Assembly: GCA_046296195.1 (NCBI GenBank)
Contig: JBKBLR010000002.1
Coordinates: 62,001-126,000 of the forward strand
Source of the DNA: Amphiplicatus sp046296195
GTDB taxonomy: Bacteria; Pseudomonadota; Alphaproteobacteria; Caulobacterales; Parvularculaceae
Length of the DNA: 64,000 nucleotides
Direction: 5' to 3'
The position numbers were made by a program, and so were the translations under genes. Of this stretch, positions 7,435-16,674 are shown in pieces (within the stretch, counting starts at the first letter, position 1; every line of letters begins with the position of its first letter). The notes under the pieces are model-generated. The model was not told where the DNA came from and did not search any database. It saw only the letters and a list, made by a program, of their open reading frames with translations.

Positions 7435-9921
7435 CCACCGCATCAGAAGCTCGCGCAGCGGCCGCGGCTTGACTGGCTTCGGCAGATGATCGTCCATGCC
7501 GGCCGCAAGGCAGCGTTCGCGATCATCCTTCATCGCGTGGGCCGTCACGCCGATGATCGGCGCCGTGAGGCCGAGGCGCCGTTGACTCTCCCGGATGCGC
7601 GCCGAGGCTTCGATGCCGTCCATGACCGGCATCGAAATGTCGGTAAGGACGATATCAGGGCGTTCGGCTTCGTAAAGCGCCACGGCCTCGGCGCCGTTGG
7701 AGGCCATCAACACAACGCAGCCGAGCTTCGACAGCATCGAGGTGATGACGAGTTGATTCACCGGATTGTCTTCCGCGACGAGCACCCGCCGCCCGGTCAG
7801 GGGGCTGTCATCGATGGGGGCGGCCGCCGTGAGCATCTCCCGAGCGCTTTTCGCCTTCTCGATCGCGCGCCCGTGGAGGCAGGCGATCAGCGTATCGAGC
7901 AGCATCGAGGCGCGCGGCGGCTTGACAAGGCAGGCGTCAAAGAGCGCATCAGCCGTCTCATCAGGCGCATCTTTGCGGCCGGACGACGTAAGCAAAATGA
8001 GCGGCGTCGCCATCAACGCCGGATCCTGGCGGATGAGGCGCGCGAGCTCGATGCCGTCCATTCCCGGCATCTGATGATCCAGAATGGCGAGCTCGAATGG
8101 GGCGCCGCCCTGCGCAGCGGCTTTCGCCGCCTCCAGCGCCTCGGCGCCGCCGCCGCAGGCGGACGGTTGCAAGCCCCAGGCGGAAAGCTGCTCGACGAGA
8201 ATGTCACGATTGACGCTGACGTCATCGACGATCAGCACGCGCACGCCGACGATGTCGTCGGCCGAAGGCGCGACGGGCTTCGCCGACGCGTCAATGCGCA
8301 GGGCCGCCCGAACGGCGAAGCGCGAGCCCTCGGCGACTTTGCTCGTCGCGACGATGGTTCCGCCCATCACTTCGACAAGGCGGCGCGTGATGGCGAGGCC
8401 GAGCCCGGTGCCGTCATGACGGCGTGCGGCGGAGCTGTCGGCCTGTTCAAAGGCATGGAAGATCGATTCGAGCTTGTCTTCCGGAATGCCGCAGCCGGTG
8501 TCCTCGACGGCGATCTCGACGTCGGCCGTCTCGCCGCGGCGCCGGCCAGAGACGGTGACGAGAACATGCCCCTTGTCGGTGAACTTCACCGCGTTCCCGA
8601 GAAGGTTGGTGACGATCTGGCGAATTCGGCCGGGGTCGCCGATGAACTGCGTCCCAAGCGTCGGCTGGTAGCGCAGCATGAGCTCGAGCTTTTTTTCCTG
8701 AACCCGGGCCCCTAGCAGCGCAATGACATCCTCGATCGCCGAGCGAAGGTCGAACGGAGTCGCCGCGATCTGCATTTTTCCAGCGTCGAGCTTGGAAAAG
8801 TCGAGGACGTCATTGATGATCGTGAGAAGATTGTCGCCGCTGTTTACGATGACTTGCACCATGTCGCGCTGCTTCGTCGTCAGCGCGGTGTCGAGAAGCA
8901 GCGACGCCATGCCGACGACGCCGTTCATCGGCGTCCGAATCTCATGGCTCATGTTTGCGAGGAAGGCGGCCTTGGCGCGCGCCGCCGCTTCGGCGTCCTC
9001 TTTCGCCTGCGTCAACTCGACGGTCATCTGCTCCAGCGCCTGCTCGCGCTGCTTGATGCTGGTGATGTCCTGATAGGTCGCAACGAATCCGCCGCTCGGT
9101 CGCCGGCGGATGTTTTCCGCCACGACCCGCCCGTCCTTCTGGTTGCGGACGATGCGGAAGACGCCGCTCTCTTCCAAGGACATGTCGAGGTCCTCGAGAT
9201 AATCGGAAATGGCGCCGAAAGAATAAGCGCCGTCCTCGATCCAGGCGCGGATGAGCGGGACGATGCTTTCGCCCTTCCGCCAGCATGCGGCGGGATGGCC
9301 GGAAAGCGCGGCGGCCTTGGCGTTGGCCGCGACGATGCGAAGGTCCTCGTCGAGGACCGCAAGGCCGTCCGCCATCGACGATATGACCTCGTCGAGCATG
9401 GCGTTGCGGCTCATCAGTTCAGCGGTGCGGTCGGCGACGGTCTGTTCGAGGCGGGAGTTCGTTTCAGCGAGCATCCGGCTCGACCGTTCCGCGTCCGCAC
9501 GGGCGCGGATCTCCGCGGTCACGTTGCGGGCGACGCCGCGATACCCTTTGAACGCGCCGTCAGCGGCGAAGACGGGTTTGCCGCTCCGCGCGATATATAG
9601 CGTGTCGCCGGAGGGCGTCGTCAATTCGCCGATCTCGTCTTTGAAGGGCAGGCGCTGGTCCAGCGTTTCCCGGAATCGTCTCAACGCCTCGAAAGAGGCG
9701 CCGCTGCGGTCGGCGCCGAGCCGCGAGCCGATCTGCACGGCGTGATCAATGCCGGTGATCACGCGCGCGCGCTCTGAAATGAAAGCGTAGCGAAGATCGG
9801 CGTCGGTCTCCCAGACCCAGTCGGAAGCGCTCTCCGCGTAGTCCTGGAACCTCTTTTCACTTTCCTCGAGCGCTTCGCGCGCTTTGACCCGTTCTGAAAT
9901 GTCTGACGTCCAGCCCCGCAC
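7393..9921 (-). CDS. hybrid sensor histidine kinase, catalytic and receiver part (downstream of an in-frame amber)
   Basis: The open frame from GTG 9921 encodes 842 residues: a PAS domain (about 27-130), a second PAS-like domain (170-290), HisKA with phospho-acceptor His326 in NMSHEIRTP, HATPase with NAVKF and GTGLGLAI, receiver 1 with Asp615 (LDHQMPGMDG) and receiver 2 with Asp761 (LTDISMPVMDG). All phosphorelay residues are present. The same frame continues upstream through 13 codons to a TAG at 9961-9963 and then into the membrane part of the same protein. This is therefore most likely the back half of one about 1166-codon gene. Whether it is translated alone from GTG 9921, which has no good ribosome-binding site, is unknown. 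Confidence 0.85.
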   Translation of the reverse strand: MRGWTSDISERVKAREALEESEKRFQDYAESASDWVWETDADLRYAFISERARVITGIDHAVQIGSRLGADRSGASFEALRRFRETLDQRLPFKDEIGELTTPSGDTLYIARSGKPVFAADGAFKGYRGVARNVTAEIRARADAERSSRMLAETNSRLEQTVADRTAELMSRNAMLDEVISSMADGLAVLDEDLRIVAANAKAAALSGHPAACWRKGESIVPLIRAWIEDGAYSFGAISDYLEDLDMSLEESGVFRIVRNQKDGRVVAENIRRRPSGGFVATYQDITSIKQREQALEQMTVELTQAKEDAEAAARAKAAFLANMSHEIRTPMNGVVGMASLLLDTALTTKQRDMVQVIVNSGDNLLTIINDVLDFSKLDAGKMQIAATPFDLRSAIEDVIALLGARVQEKKLELMLRYQPTLGTQFIGDPGRIRQIVTNLLGNAVKFTDKGHVLVTVSGRRRGETADVEIAVEDTGCGIPEDKLESIFHAFEQADSSAARRHDGTGLGLAITRRLVEVMGGTIVATSKVAEGSRFAVRAALRIDASAKPVAPSADDIVGVRVLIVDDVSVNRDILVEQLSAWGLQPSACGGGAEALEAAKAAAQGGAPFELAILDHQMPGMDGIELARLIRQDPALMATPLILLTSSGRKDAPDETADALFDACLVKPPRASMLLDTLIACLHGRAIEKAKSAREMLTAAAPIDDSPLTGRRVLVAEDNPVNQLVITSMLSKLGCVVLMASNGAEAVALYEAERPDIVLTDISMPVMDGIEASARIRESQRRLGLTAPIIGVTAHAMKDDRERCLAAGMDDHLPKPVKPRPLRELLMRWLAGDRLDGARAAV

Positions 9922-9960
9922 GCCGAGATAGGCGCCGTCGTCGCTGAAGTGATGGCGGAG

Positions 9961-10893
9961 CTACATGGACACGGTGCGCACCGCGCCGGCGTGGTCGACG
10001 ACCTCGTAGATCATGTTCTTGATGTTGCGGCGCTCGCGCAGCGCCTCGCGGATCGTTGCGCGCGTTTCGTCGCCGCCGACATAGAAGCCGGCGCTGAAGG
10101 CTTCGGCGAGCGGCTTGCCGATCAGGTCGGAGATCTCGCGGCCAAGGACCTCGCGCAGGCGCGGCGAGGCGTAGACGAGGCGGAAATCGGCGTCTGTCTC
10201 CCAGGCCCAGTCGGACGCCATTTCCATAAAACCGCGAAGCTGATTGCGCGCATGCTCGCGCTGGCGTTCGGCGTCCGCTTCCTGCCTTGTGATTCTTTCC
10301 AGCAACTCACCCATCCGCCAGTACTGGCGGATGCCGATCGGCACGGAGGCGAGGACCAGAGCGGCGACGACCTTGTCGCTGAGAGCGCCGGTCACGAGCA
10401 TGAAGGCGGGGTAGGGGATGTTCGTGAGCAGCATCATAATGCGGGAGGCGTGCCGCAAAGGCGCGAGCGACATGCCGACGCCGACGCCGCAGAACGCGAC
10501 CCACATCAGGACGATTATCTTCTCGCCGTCGGCGGCGATTGCATCAAGGGCGAAGGCGTAACCGGTGCAGAAAAGCCCGAAAACCGCCGCAAGGGGCGGC
10601 GCTGCAGCAAGAATCTTCTTCTTGCGGTCAATCGGCGCGGCGGCGGGATCGGCCCGCAGCCAGCTGAAGATGCGGTGCGCGACGCTGGCGGCGAGCGCTG
10701 CTTGCAAGGCGCCGACGAGGAGAGGCGCGCGGCTGAAAAAAATCGTCGCGACGAGCATCGAGCAGATGAGCAAGCCGCTGTAGATGACGGGCAGGAGCTC
10801 TTTGAGCTCTTGAAACTGGCGCTCGCGCACGACGTCCGACGCATCGTCGGCGCCGAAGACCGCATGCAACAATCCATTCAGTCGCGCCGACAT
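9961..10893 (-). CDS. hybrid histidine kinase, N-terminal membrane and PAS part (ends at in-frame amber)
   Basis: A 310-residue product with a short cytoplasmic start, six or so hydrophobic segments between about residues 35 and 195 (MASE-like sensor region), a linker helix, and a PAS domain (FMEMASDWAWETDADFRLVYAS). It stops at TAG 9961-9963, just inside the PAC strand (VRTVSM). The next in-frame codons read LRHHFSDDGAYLGVRGW, exactly what should follow in a PAC motif, so the stop is premature. A CAG-to-TAG change would explain it. Downstream are the kinase and two receiver domains. The ligand is unknown. Confidence 0.8.
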   Translation of the reverse strand: MSARLNGLLHAVFGADDASDVVRERQFQELKELLPVIYSGLLICSMLVATIFFSRAPLLVGALQAALAASVAHRIFSWLRADPAAAPIDRKKKILAAAPPLAAVFGLFCTGYAFALDAIAADGEKIIVLMWVAFCGVGVGMSLAPLRHASRIMMLLTNIPYPAFMLVTGALSDKVVAALVLASVPIGIRQYWRMGELLERITRQEADAERQREHARNQLRGFMEMASDWAWETDADFRLVYASPRLREVLGREISDLIGKPLAEAFSAGFYVGGDETRATIREALRERRNIKNMIYEVVDHAGAVRTVSM

Positions 10894-10990
10894 GCCGCGC
10901 GCAGCTCCCCTCGTCGAAAAGCCCTGCTACCACCGGCTGCGTTAATTCGGGGTTTACCGTGAAGCTTGAAGCTGAATGCGAAGACCAGTC

Positions 10991-11980
10991 ATGACCCCGA
11001 CGCCGCCCTCACAAAGACCGATTTACGACGGCTTTGGCGCCTTTCACGCGCAGACGATCGGGCCATGGCTCGAAGAACGTGAAGCCTGCCGCGCCCGCGC
11101 CGTCGGGCGGTTCTACGCCGTCATGTCGGCGGGGGGAGTCATCGCGGGCGCGGTCCTGATCTTCCGGCCGTACGGCCCTTCGAGCCTTCAGGCGGGAGTC
11201 CTGCTGGCCGCCGGCTTCGCGGCGCTGGCCTTCTTTCTTCTCGACCGGACGAGGACCGAAATCACGCGCGGACTCCCTGAACGGATCGCGCGGCGTTTCG
11301 GCTTCACCTACAGCGGCGACCCTGGCCGGCCGGCGCTATACGACCAATACCGGCGGCTGAAGCTGCTTCCCGGCCATAACCGGGAAAAGTTCGAGGACCA
11401 GGTTTCCGGCAAATATGGCGGCGCGGCCTTCACGGTCGGCGAGGCGCATCTTGAGATTCAATCGTCCGGCAAGCATCGCAGCCGGCGCACCGTCTTCAAC
11501 GGCCAGCTTATCGCCGTTGATTATCCGCGGCGATTCCAGGGATCGACGGTGGTCCAACGCGACATGGGCGCCTTCAACGCGCTGTCGCGCCCGTCGAAGG
11601 AATTTCGCCGCGTCGGCCTGTCTTCACCGGCGTTCGAGAAGGCGTTCGAGGCCTGGACGACCGACGAGGTGGAAGCCCACGCCCTCCTCGATCCGCTCGT
11701 GCTCGAACGTTTCCAGGAACTCGAGCGGCTTTTCAACGGCAAGAAGTTGCGCGCCGCCTTCGACGAGGGAAAACTGCTGATTGCGATCGAGACCGGCGAC
11801 CGGATGACGATCGGCACCATGTTCAGGCCGATCGGCGGCGCAGAAAGGGTCGAACGGATCCTCAAGGAGTTCGATCTCATCTTCGATCTGATCGACGTTC
11901 TGGTGACCCGCGTTGAAACGACGACGAACGGGGCCTTCTCACTCGCCGACGTCAAGACGAAATCAGCGAACCAGCGTTAG
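10991..11980 (+). CDS. DUF3137 domain protein, two membrane segments
   Basis: About 329 residues from ATG 10991; an ATG five codons earlier is also possible. Two adjacent hydrophobic segments lie near residues 40-85 (FYAVMSAGGVIAGAVLIF and GVLLAAGFAALAFFLLD). A soluble domain with GKYGGAAFTVGEAHL and a VFNGQLIAVDYPRRF stretch follows, matching the DUF3137 pattern seen in many alphaproteobacterial membrane proteins. The function of the family is not known to me. Its last 18 bases overlap the 3' end of the convergent helicase gene. Confidence 0.75.
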   Translation: MTPTPPSQRPIYDGFGAFHAQTIGPWLEEREACRARAVGRFYAVMSAGGVIAGAVLIFRPYGPSSLQAGVLLAAGFAALAFFLLDRTRTEITRGLPERIARRFGFTYSGDPGRPALYDQYRRLKLLPGHNREKFEDQVSGKYGGAAFTVGEAHLEIQSSGKHRSRRTVFNGQLIAVDYPRRFQGSTVVQRDMGAFNALSRPSKEFRRVGLSSPAFEKAFEAWTTDEVEAHALLDPLVLERFQELERLFNGKKLRAAFDEGKLLIAIETGDRMTIGTMFRPIGGAERVERILKEFDLIFDLIDVLVTRVETTTNGAFSLADVKTKSANQR

Positions 11981-13069
11981 GCGCTCGGCGGCCCGCGTCA
12001 CGCCGGTGTAGAGCCAGCGCGCGCTATGCTCACGGAAGGCGAAACTTTCGTCGAACAGCACGACGGAATCCCATTGCGAACCCTGCGCCTTGTGAACGGT
12101 GAGCGCGTAGCCGAAATCGAACTCGTCGGCGGCCTTGCGCACGCTCCATGGAACGTTTTCGGGACCTTCGGTGAACAGCGCCTTCGGCACGGAGATCGTC
12201 ACCTGCTTGCCGCCGTCTTCCGGCGCGACCGTCATGCGCGCGCGGTCGCCGCGCGGGGCTTTCCTGAGCGTCACCGTCCATAGCCCGCCGTTCAGAAGAC
12301 CCTTCGCCTTGTTGTTCCGCAGGCAGACGAGCTTTTCCATCGCTTCCGGGCAGGGGTCGCTGTGGCCCTTCAATTCCCGGATGCGGTCGTTGAAGCGCTT
12401 CCGTGTGCGGTTAGTTCCGACCAGCACCTGGTCGGCGCAGAGGATGTCGTTCTGCGTGATTTCGTCCTTGCGGATGATGCGGCAGAGTTGATCGCCGCCG
12501 AAATCATCCGACCCCGTCTGCGGCCGGCCTTCGCGGATCTGCATCGACAGGCGGATGATCGGGTTGTCGCGCGCCTGGCGGTGGATTTCCGTCAGCATGA
12601 AGTCGGGCTCGGCCTCGGTGAAGAAGCCGCCGCCCTTGACCGGGGGCAGCTGGGCGGGATCGCCGAGCACGAGCACGGGCTTGCCGAAGGAGAGGAGGTC
12701 GCGGCCGAGCTCCTCATCGACCATGGAGCACTCGTCGATGATGATGAGGTCGGCCTTCGAGGCAGGCGCATCCCGGCGCAGCGTGAAGAGCAATTCGCCT
12801 TCGGTCCCATCTTCGTCATGAGCGGGGCGGTAGATGAGCGAATGGATCGTCGTCGCGCCCGCGCAGCCTTTTTGCCGCATCACATGGGCGGCCTTACCGG
12901 TGAAGGCGGCGAAGGCGACCTCGCCGCCGGCGGTTTCGGCGAAATGCCTGGCGAGCGTCGTCTTGCCGGCGCCGGCGTAGCCGAACAGGCGGAAGATCTG
13001 CGCATCGGCGCGTTTCAGCCAGCGGGCGACTTCCACCAACGCGCGGTCCTGTTCGGGGGTCCAATGCAT
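11963..13069 (-). CDS. ATP-dependent RecD-like DNA helicase (UvrD_C_2 type)
   Basis: A 368-residue SF1 helicase. Walker A GYAGAGKTT is at residues 30-38, motif Ia is FTGKAAHVM, Walker B IIIDECSMVDEE has D112/E113, and motif III is GDPAQLPPV. The C-terminal UvrD_C_2 piece ends with ALTVHKAQGSQWDSV and TGVTRA (motifs V and VI). It is much shorter than RecD of RecBCD and has no partner genes nearby, so it belongs with the small stand-alone RecD-like helicases often annotated as ATP-dependent exodeoxyribonuclease. A role in DNA repair or replication is inferred. Confidence 0.85.
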   Translation of the reverse strand: MHWTPEQDRALVEVARWLKRADAQIFRLFGYAGAGKTTLARHFAETAGGEVAFAAFTGKAAHVMRQKGCAGATTIHSLIYRPAHDEDGTEGELLFTLRRDAPASKADLIIIDECSMVDEELGRDLLSFGKPVLVLGDPAQLPPVKGGGFFTEAEPDFMLTEIHRQARDNPIIRLSMQIREGRPQTGSDDFGGDQLCRIIRKDEITQNDILCADQVLVGTNRTRKRFNDRIRELKGHSDPCPEAMEKLVCLRNNKAKGLLNGGLWTVTLRKAPRGDRARMTVAPEDGGKQVTISVPKALFTEGPENVPWSVRKAADEFDFGYALTVHKAQGSQWDSVVLFDESFAFREHSARWLYTGVTRAAERLTLVR

Positions 13070-13099
13070 GGGTCCGCCCTTAGCATATCCCGGCGGGGG

Positions 13100-14227
13100 T
13101 CAGTCGAGCGTCCGGCGGAAGCGGGCGAGCGCCAGCATGGCGAGGACGACCAGAATGAGGGCGATCGGCAGCAGATCGCCGCGGATCTCGGCGAAGCCCG
13201 CGCCCTTCAACATCACTTCGCGCACGATCCGGAGGAAATGCGTGATCGGCAGGCATTCGCCGATCGCCTTCGCCCAGCCGGGCATGGCGGCGAAAGGAAA
13301 CATGAAGCCGGAAAGCAGGATCGACGGCAGGAAGACGAAGAATGTCATCTGCATCGCCTGCATCTGCGTCCGGGCGACGGTCGAGATCACATAGCCGAGC
13401 ATCAGATTGGCGAAGATGAACATGAAGAGCGCGGCGAAGAACGGCGCCGGGGAGCCCAGGAAGGGGATGCCGAAGATGAGGCGCGCCGCGACGAGCACGA
13501 TTCCCGTCTGCACGAAGCCGATGATGATATAGGGCGTCGTCTTACCGATCATGATTTCGCTGGCGCGCGCCGGCGTCGAGAGCAGCGCCTCGATCGTGCC
13601 GCGCTCGACCTCGCGCGTCAGCGCGATCGAAGTGATCATGATGAGCGTCATCGTCAGGATGACGCCGAGAAGCCCGGGGACGATGTTCATCGAGGTCTCG
13701 CCCGCCGGGTTGTATTGGCGGTGGATGACGGCCTCGAAGGGCGGGGCGCCGGCGGCGAGCCGGCGCGGCAGGCGTTCGAGTTCCGGCGCGAAGGCGCGGC
13801 GCGCAATCTCGTTCGCCGCGGCGATCGGGCCGGCGGCCGCGACGGGGTCGGTGGCGTCGGCGGCGATGAGGATTTGCGGTCGCTCCCCGCGTACGAAGTC
13901 GCGCTCGAAATGCTCAGGAATGACGATGAGGTAGGAAACCTCGCCTGATTTCAGCAGACGTTCGCCTTCCTCATCCGTGCTGACGCGCCTGACGATGCGG
14001 AAATAGTCGGACTGGATGAGCGAGGCGAGAAGGCTCCGCGTCAGCGGCCCGTCGTCGCGCAATTCGACCGCCGTCGGCAGATGTCTCGGGTCGGTGTCGA
14101 TTGCAAAGCCGAAGAGCGTCAGCTGCATGATCGGCACCATGATCATGATCGCGAAGGTCGGACGGTCGCGGCGCATTTGAACGAGCTCCTTCAGGAACAC
14201 CGCCTTGATGCGTGACAGCGAGATCAT
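13100..14227 (-). CDS. ABC-2 type transporter permease
   Basis: A 375-residue ABC-2 membrane protein: one N-terminal membrane segment (MIMVPIMQLTLFGFAID), a large periplasmic loop (residues about 45-180), then five segments. EVERGTIEALLSTPAR is the typical coupling helix after TM2 of YhhJ/YbhS-type permeases. It is the last gene of a four-gene operon, and its start overlaps the ATPase stop (ATGA). Only one permease gene is visible, so the transporter is probably a homodimer of this subunit. It likely exports drugs or lipids with the HlyD-like lipoprotein upstream. Confidence 0.87.
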   Translation of the reverse strand: MISLSRIKAVFLKELVQMRRDRPTFAIMIMVPIMQLTLFGFAIDTDPRHLPTAVELRDDGPLTRSLLASLIQSDYFRIVRRVSTDEEGERLLKSGEVSYLIVIPEHFERDFVRGERPQILIAADATDPVAAAGPIAAANEIARRAFAPELERLPRRLAAGAPPFEAVIHRQYNPAGETSMNIVPGLLGVILTMTLIMITSIALTREVERGTIEALLSTPARASEIMIGKTTPYIIIGFVQTGIVLVAARLIFGIPFLGSPAPFFAALFMFIFANLMLGYVISTVARTQMQAMQMTFFVFLPSILLSGFMFPFAAMPGWAKAIGECLPITHFLRIVREVMLKGAGFAEIRGDLLPIALILVVLAMLALARFRRTLD

Positions 14228-15177
14228 GCCCCGACCCTCGTCTCAAGCCCGTTCGCGAAATTGTCGGTCGCGCCGGTCATCAGATAGATGAACGCTTCCT
14301 CCAGCCCGGCGTCGATCGTTTCGATCTGCACCGCCGGCAGGTCCTCGACGCTTTTGACCGCGGCGGCGAGGGCGACGGCGTCGCGTCCGGCGACGTGGAT
14401 CGCCGCGCCGAAGCGCGCGAGCACGTCATGGCCGCCGGCCGCCTTGAGGCGCCGCGTCGCCTCATCGAGCGCGGGCGTCTCGACGCGCCGCGCGACGAGC
14501 CCGACCTCGCCTGGAATGTCGGCGGTCGCCGCGTCGATGAGCTTCTTGCCATAAGCGATGAAGGCGATGCGGTCGCACTGCACCGCCTCGTCCATGTAGT
14601 GCGTCGATACGAGCGTCGTGACGCCCTCGGCGGCGTAATCGCGGATGGCGTCCCAGAAATCCCGGCGCGCCTTCGGATCGACGCCCGCGGTCGGCTCGTC
14701 GAGGAGGAGAAGCTCCGGCTCGTGGATCATGCAGGCGGCGAGCGCCAGACGCTGCTTCCAGCCGCCGGAGAGCGAGCCTGCGAGCTGTTTTGCGCGATCT
14801 GACAGCCCGAGCGATTTCAAGGAGGCGTCGACGCGGTCGCGCACATCGTCGAGACTGTAGAGGCGGGCGATGAATTCGAGATTCTCGCGGATAGACAGGT
14901 CTTCATAGAGCGAGAAGCGCTGCGTCATGTAGCCGACGCGCTCCTTGATGCGGTCGCTCTCCTTCAGCACGTCGAAGCCGAGGACGTCGCCGGCGCCGCC
15001 GTCCGGCTTGAGAAGGCCGCAGACCATGCGGATCGTCGTCGTCTTGCCGGAGCCGTTCGGGCCGAGAAAGCCGTAGATCGCGCCCTTCGGCACGACGAGG
15101 TCGAAATGATCGACGACCGTGCGCCCGCCGAATTTCTTCGTCAGCCCTTTGACGTCGATGACGGGCGCAGGGCTCAT
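14224..15177 (-). CDS. ABC transporter ATP-binding protein
   Basis: A 317-residue ATPase starting at ATG 15177; the open frame extends further upstream but is only a shadow of the overlapping HlyD gene. Walker A GPNGSGKT lies at 39-46, signature LSGGWKQR at 135-142, Walker B LLLLDEP at about 155-161, and the H-loop STHYMDEA follows. A C-terminal regulatory extension is present. It couples to the permease by ATGA overlap and to the lipoprotein adaptor upstream by another. Order and composition match YbhF/RbbA-like exporters, though this one has a single nucleotide-binding domain. Confidence 0.9.
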   Translation of the reverse strand: MSPAPVIDVKGLTKKFGGRTVVDHFDLVVPKGAIYGFLGPNGSGKTTTIRMVCGLLKPDGGAGDVLGFDVLKESDRIKERVGYMTQRFSLYEDLSIRENLEFIARLYSLDDVRDRVDASLKSLGLSDRAKQLAGSLSGGWKQRLALAACMIHEPELLLLDEPTAGVDPKARRDFWDAIRDYAAEGVTTLVSTHYMDEAVQCDRIAFIAYGKKLIDAATADIPGEVGLVARRVETPALDEATRRLKAAGGHDVLARFGAAIHVAGRDAVALAAAVKSVEDLPAVQIETIDAGLEEAFIYLMTGATDNFANGLETRVGA

Positions 15178-16049
15178 CGCGGCGGGTCGATGGTCACCGG
15201 CAGGCCGGGGCGAAGGCTGGCGGGCTCGTCGGGTCGCGCCTCGATGAGGAAGACGAGTTTTTCCCGTTCGCCGATCGAATAGATGACCGGCGGGGTGAAT
15301 TGCGGCTCCGTGGCGATGAAGGAGATTTTCCCCGTCCGCGCGCCCGCGCAGGCGTCGCAGGAGAAAGTGATCGCCGCGCCGGGCTGCAGTTTCGCGAGCA
15401 TCGTCTCCGGCGCGAAGAATCGCAGCTTCAGGTTCTCCGGCGGCAAGAGCGCGAGGACAGGATCGCCGGCCGCGACGACCTCGCCGGGGCGGCGATAGAT
15501 GCGCTCGATGACGCCCGCCGCCGGCGCCGTCGTCGACAGATCGGCGAGCCGGCGTTCGGCGAGACGCGCCGCTGCGCTCATGGCGCCCCATTCGCCCAGC
15601 ACCGACGCGCGTTCGGCGCGCGCGCGGTCGAGCCGGGCCTTCGCCGAGGCGAGGGCGGCGGCGTCAGCGTCGTATTTCTCGCGCGCGACGGCCCCGTCCT
15701 TCACCAATTCGCGCGAGCGGCGGAACGACTGCTCGGCGAGGACGAGCGCGGCTTCGGCCTCGGCGATCTGCTTGGCCATCGCGCCGTCATCGGCGGCGCG
15801 CGCCTTGGCGCTCTCAGCGGCGGCGACGGCCTGCTCGGCGGCGATCGACATCCGTTCGGGATCGAGGGTGAAAAGCGCGTCCCCGGCGGCGACGCGGTCG
15901 CCCTCGCGAACGCTGAGCGTTTTCACGACGCCGGCGTCTTGCGGCGCGAGATAGAGGAGTTCGGCTTCGACATAGCCTGTCAGTTGCGCCGGCCCGGAGT
16001 CGCTGCAGGCCGCGAGCAACAGAAGGAACCCAGGCGCCAGGCGCTTCAT
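15174..16049 (-). CDS. HlyD/YbhG-like periplasmic adaptor lipoprotein
   Basis: A 291-residue membrane-fusion protein. The N-terminus MKRLAPGFLLLLAACS contains a lipobox with Cys15. The first lipoyl half-motif (VVKTLSVREGDRVAAGDALFTLD) is followed by a coiled-coil hairpin rich in Ala/Glu/Arg (about 70-165), the second lipoyl half (GVIERIYRRPGEVVAAGDPVLAL) and a beta-barrel part. It resembles E. coli YbhG/YhiI. As the adaptor between the inner-membrane ABC exporter and an outer-membrane channel encoded elsewhere, it would sit in the periplasm. It overlaps the regulator gene upstream and the ATPase downstream by four bases each. Confidence 0.88.
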   Translation of the reverse strand: MKRLAPGFLLLLAACSDSGPAQLTGYVEAELLYLAPQDAGVVKTLSVREGDRVAAGDALFTLDPERMSIAAEQAVAAAESAKARAADDGAMAKQIAEAEAALVLAEQSFRRSRELVKDGAVAREKYDADAAALASAKARLDRARAERASVLGEWGAMSAAARLAERRLADLSTTAPAAGVIERIYRRPGEVVAAGDPVLALLPPENLKLRFFAPETMLAKLQPGAAITFSCDACAGARTGKISFIATEPQFTPPVIYSIGEREKLVFLIEARPDEPASLRPGLPVTIDPPR

Positions 16050-16663
16050 GCTGCGATCCCCTTGAACAGGATGTCGGCGATCGCCGCCGCGCGCGCCTCT
16101 GCGTCATCATCGGGCGCGCCGCCGAGGACGTGGACGTGCAGCGCCTTCAGCATTACGGGGCCCATCACCATGCGCGCGGCGGCGCGCGGATCGACCTGAC
16201 GGAAGACGCCTTTGGCCACGCCTTTGGCGATCAGCGCCTCAATGGAGCCGAGGCCGACATCGACGACGCGCTGGCGGTAGTGGAGGCCGATCTCGGGAAA
16301 GCGCGCTGCGACGGAAAGGATAAGGCGCGGCGTCGCCGCGAAGGATGGCGCCTGCGTCAGCGTCGACGCCATGCGGACGATGAGGGCGAGCGTGGTGCGC
16401 GGATCGCTCCCGCCCGCATCCGCCATGCCGGAGAGCATCGCGGCGATCGGCGCGACCTCGCGCTCGACGAGGCCCTTGAGGAGGGCCTCCTTGCTGTCGA
16501 AATAGAGATAGAGCGCTCCCTTCGAGACGCCCGCGCGCGCGGCGATGTCGTCCATGCGCGCGGCGTCGAACCCGCGCTCGGCGAAAACACCCATCGCCGC
16601 ATCGAGGATTTCGTCAGGCCGCGCTTCGGAACGGCGGCGGAATTTGGGAGCAGAGCCTGCCAT
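16046..16663 (-). CDS. TetR/AcrR family repressor (CecR-like) of the efflux operon
   Basis: A 205-residue protein with a TetR N-terminal helix-turn-helix: ILDAAMGVFAERGFDAARMDDIAARAGVSKGALYLYFDSKEALL (described in pieces; residues about 18-60). The ligand-binding helical domain follows. It heads the operon TetR-HlyD-ATPase-permease, as cecR heads ybhGFSR in enterobacteria. A palindrome 12 bp upstream of its ATG is a credible operator, so autorepression of the whole operon is likely. The inducer is unknown. Confidence 0.88.
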   Translation of the reverse strand: MAGSAPKFRRRSEARPDEILDAAMGVFAERGFDAARMDDIAARAGVSKGALYLYFDSKEALLKGLVEREVAPIAAMLSGMADAGGSDPRTTLALIVRMASTLTQAPSFAATPRLILSVAARFPEIGLHYRQRVVDVGLGSIEALIAKGVAKGVFRQVDPRAAARMVMGPVMLKALHVHVLGGAPDDDAEARAAAIADILFKGIAA

Positions 16664-16674
16664 TTAACGAATAT

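Noticed and set aside
12362..13948. 528-residue plus-strand frame across the helicase and permease genes
   Set aside because: Spans two conserved minus-strand genes and the gap between them; His/Glu/Arg-rich text without domain.
15178..15591. N-terminal extension of the ABC ATPase upstream of 15177
   Set aside because: The extra 138 codons overlap the HlyD gene in another frame and read as Arg-rich noise; the conserved ATPase start is MSPAPVIDVKGLTKKFGG.
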